A stretch of DNA of 6,295 nucleotides from Thermotoga sp. (GTDB lineage: Bacteria > Thermotogota > Thermotogae > B3-G13), in the NCBI GenBank assembly GCA_003641555.1, contig QNAT01000076.1, positions 1-6,295 on the forward strand. The letters run 5' to 3'. The position numbers and the translations under genes were made by a program. Positions within the stretch are counted from its first letter, which is position 1. Each line of letters starts with the position of its first letter. This document shows, piece by piece, positions 5,597-6,295 of the stretch. The notes below the pieces were generated by a model. The model was not told where the DNA came from and did no database searches. It worked only from the letters and a program-made list of their open reading frames with translations.

Positions 5597-5603
5597 AAGG
5601 AGG
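5597..5603 (+). promoter_or_regulatory. Shine-Dalgarno fixing the start of the coiled-coil gene
   Basis: A consensus AAGGAGG lies five bases before GTG 5609-5611. In-frame ATGs at 5585 and 5591 have no such site and would place the ribosome site inside the coding sequence, so the GTG start is preferred. Confidence 0.8.
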
Positions 5604-5608
5604 TTAAT

Positions 5609-5899
5609 GTGATAAAGGAGATCAAAGTACTTGAGGAAAAACTTGATGCAATATTCCAGGATTATGAGAGTGTTCTACAAGAAAATAAAAAATTTAGAGA
5701 AGAACGCAAAAGATTACAGAGTACGATCGAAGATTTACGCAAGGAGAATCGAAGGTTAAGAGAAAACCTGAATGCTGAAGTAAATAAGGTAAGGGATCTC
5801 ATAAAAAAGGTAGAAGAGTTTGTATCAAATATAGGCAAGAAAGAAGTAGAAAGGCAAGATACATTTGCCAGCCAGCGGACTAATGCAATTCAAAAGTAA
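5609..5899 (+). CDS. Small coiled-coil protein, ZapB-like
   Basis: This 96-residue protein is predicted to be almost wholly helical. Residues 5-72 form a highly charged coiled coil with leucine, isoleucine or valine at heptad spacing (for example L8, L12, I15, V22, L36, I40, L43, L50, L54, V61, L64 and V68). The C-terminal 25 residues are polar and probably disordered. It has no membrane segment, signal peptide or cysteine. Its size, composition and position just before zapA suggest a ZapB-like partner that stabilises the FtsZ ring through ZapA. Coiled coils look alike by composition, so this rests mostly on context and homology to ZapB is not shown. It has its own extended -10 promoter and strong ribosome site, and is separated from zapA by 315 bases containing a repeat element. 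Confidence 0.7.
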   Translation: MIKEIKVLEEKLDAIFQDYESVLQENKKFREERKRLQSTIEDLRKENRRLRENLNAEVNKVRDLIKKVEEFVSNIGKKEVERQDTFASQRTNAIQK

Positions 5900-5945
5900 T
5901 GGTAACTATTTGCTCATGCTCCTAAAAGGCATGATGTGGTCATTT

Positions 5946-6041
5946 CGTAGGGACAGGTTTTTAAACCTGTTCGATGGGACGAAGTTCCATAACGTTATTC
6001 GCCTCTGGCGGACCGGACAAAACTGAAGTTCTGCCCCTACT
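5946..6041. repeat. 96-bp four-hairpin repeat element, copy 2
   Basis: This copy has the same length and layout as 190-285. The hairpins are 5951-5960/5963-5972 (9 of 10 plus one G.T), 5974-5980/5984-5990 (6 of 7 plus one G.T, GAA loop), 5997-6003/6007-6013 (imperfect) and 6015-6024/6027-6036 (8 of 10). The middle part (5974-6013) matches copy 1 in the same orientation at 32 of 40 positions. The outer arms match the reverse complement of copy 1 better than they match copy 1 directly: 28 of 30 against 23 of 30 on the left, and 22 of 28 against 17 of 28 on the right. No target duplication is visible. Confidence 0.85.
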
Positions 6042-6128
6042 CGGAATGTGGATCAGCCCTGCAGGTCAGGACCAGGTGAGCCACAGGGACAGAAATAGGA
6101 GATTCATCTACCGAAGGCTATAGTGTAT

Positions 6129-6153
6129 ACTTATTTTTCAGAGTAAAATAAGT
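6129..6153. repeat. 9-bp perfect hairpin upstream of zapA
   Basis: ACTTATTTT (6129-6137) and AAAATAAGT (6145-6153) are perfect reverse complements around a 7-base loop. It lies 62 bases before the zapA start and about ten bases before a possible -10 box at 6163-6168. It could be an operator or an mRNA hairpin. It is too AT-rich and lacks a T-run, so an intrinsic terminator is unlikely. Confidence 0.5.
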
Positions 6154-6214
6154 GCAATAACATATAACATTGTATTGTATCTCTTGTAAAACCACGAAAA
6201 GGTGAGGGTTCTTT

Positions 6215-6295
6215 ATGCAAAAACGCCATGTAGAAATGAAAATTGGAGGGGAAATCTATTCACTCAGGACTGATGAATCTGATGAAGAAATCAGG
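6215..6295 (+). CDS. zapA: Cell division protein ZapA, N-terminal part (runs off the window)
   Basis: Only the first 27 codons are present; the frame stays open to the window edge. The start MQKRHVEMKIGGEIYSLRTD, followed by a run of acidic residues, is the usual ZapA opening: a beta-hairpin of the form VxVxIxGxxYxLxxD and then the start of the first helix. ZapA forms dimers and tetramers that crosslink FtsZ protofilaments in the Z-ring. AAAGGTGAGGG lies six bases before the ATG and fits a ribosome site. The ZapB-like coiled-coil gene precedes it on the same strand, which supports the call. Because so little of the gene is visible, the assignment rests on this short motif and context. Confidence 0.75.
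   Translation, partial: MQKRHVEMKIGGEIYSLRTDESDEEIR

Larger units (their letters stand above)
5900..6214. other. 315-base non-coding gap before zapA
   Basis: No credible gene is seen here. The gap holds the second 96-bp four-hairpin element (5946-6041), a 9-base-pair hairpin at 6129-6153, and a possible -10 box TATAAC at 6163-6168 for zapA, for which I find no matching -35. CATGC (5914-5918) and GCATG (5928-5932) form a weak hairpin just after the coiled-coil gene, but no T-run follows. Between 6050 and 6100 the sequence is locally GC-richer, with several CAGG repeats and a CAGGGACAG that recalls the element's arm. This may be a remnant of a further copy. Confidence 0.6.

Noticed and set aside
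5914..5932. Terminator after the coiled-coil gene
   Set aside because: The stem is only five base pairs with a nine-base loop and no T-run.
190..6041. CRISPR array or direct-repeat array
   Set aside because: The repeats are two copies nearly 6 kb apart, each internally palindromic, with no regular spacers and no cas genes.

Overview
The window looks like an ordinary chromosomal housekeeping segment from a low-to-moderate-GC bacterium. The organism cannot be named from it. Supporting a bacterium are strong AAGGAGG-type ribosome sites, GTG starts, TATAAT-type -10 boxes, a tRNA-Leu with a long variable arm, and a ZapA homologue next to a coiled-coil protein. The mixture of conserved enzymes with divergent signatures and many degenerate intergenic inverted repeats is what I would expect of an uncultivated, probably anaerobic lineage, but that is inference.

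Layout. Positions 1-421 carry no gene and are packed with inverted repeats: one long imperfect hairpin, one 96-bp four-hairpin element, and a degenerate repeat that runs into the end of the first gene. On the minus strand, reading leftward from about 3720, lie proC (pyrroline-5-carboxylate reductase), an ECF-type vitamin transporter S component, a PfkB-family sugar/vitamin kinase, tRNA-Leu(CAA), and a PflX-like radical SAM protein. The first three are tightly packed, with spacings of 15 and 20 bases, and look like one operon. On the plus strand, reading rightward, lie birA (biotin-protein ligase without the DNA-binding domain), gpsA (glycerol-3-phosphate dehydrogenase, with altered active-site signatures), a 96-residue coiled-coil protein of ZapB type, and the first 27 codons of zapA. 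A second copy of the 96-bp four-hairpin element sits between the coiled-coil gene and zapA.

How it works together. proC and birA diverge from a 36-base gap centred on the perfect palindrome TATAATTATA, which gives a -10 hexamer on each strand. On the birA side the hexamer is 6 bases from the ATG and there is no Shine-Dalgarno, so birA is probably leaderless. The S component followed by a PfkB-family kinase suggests uptake and phosphorylation of one small molecule, with the substrate unknown. The coiled-coil protein and ZapA most likely act in Z-ring assembly.

I saw no phage, CRISPR, toxin-antitoxin or defence system. The items most worth a second look are the two 96-bp elements, whose outer arms match best in opposite orientation while their cores match in the same orientation, and the symmetric divergent promoter with a leaderless birA.
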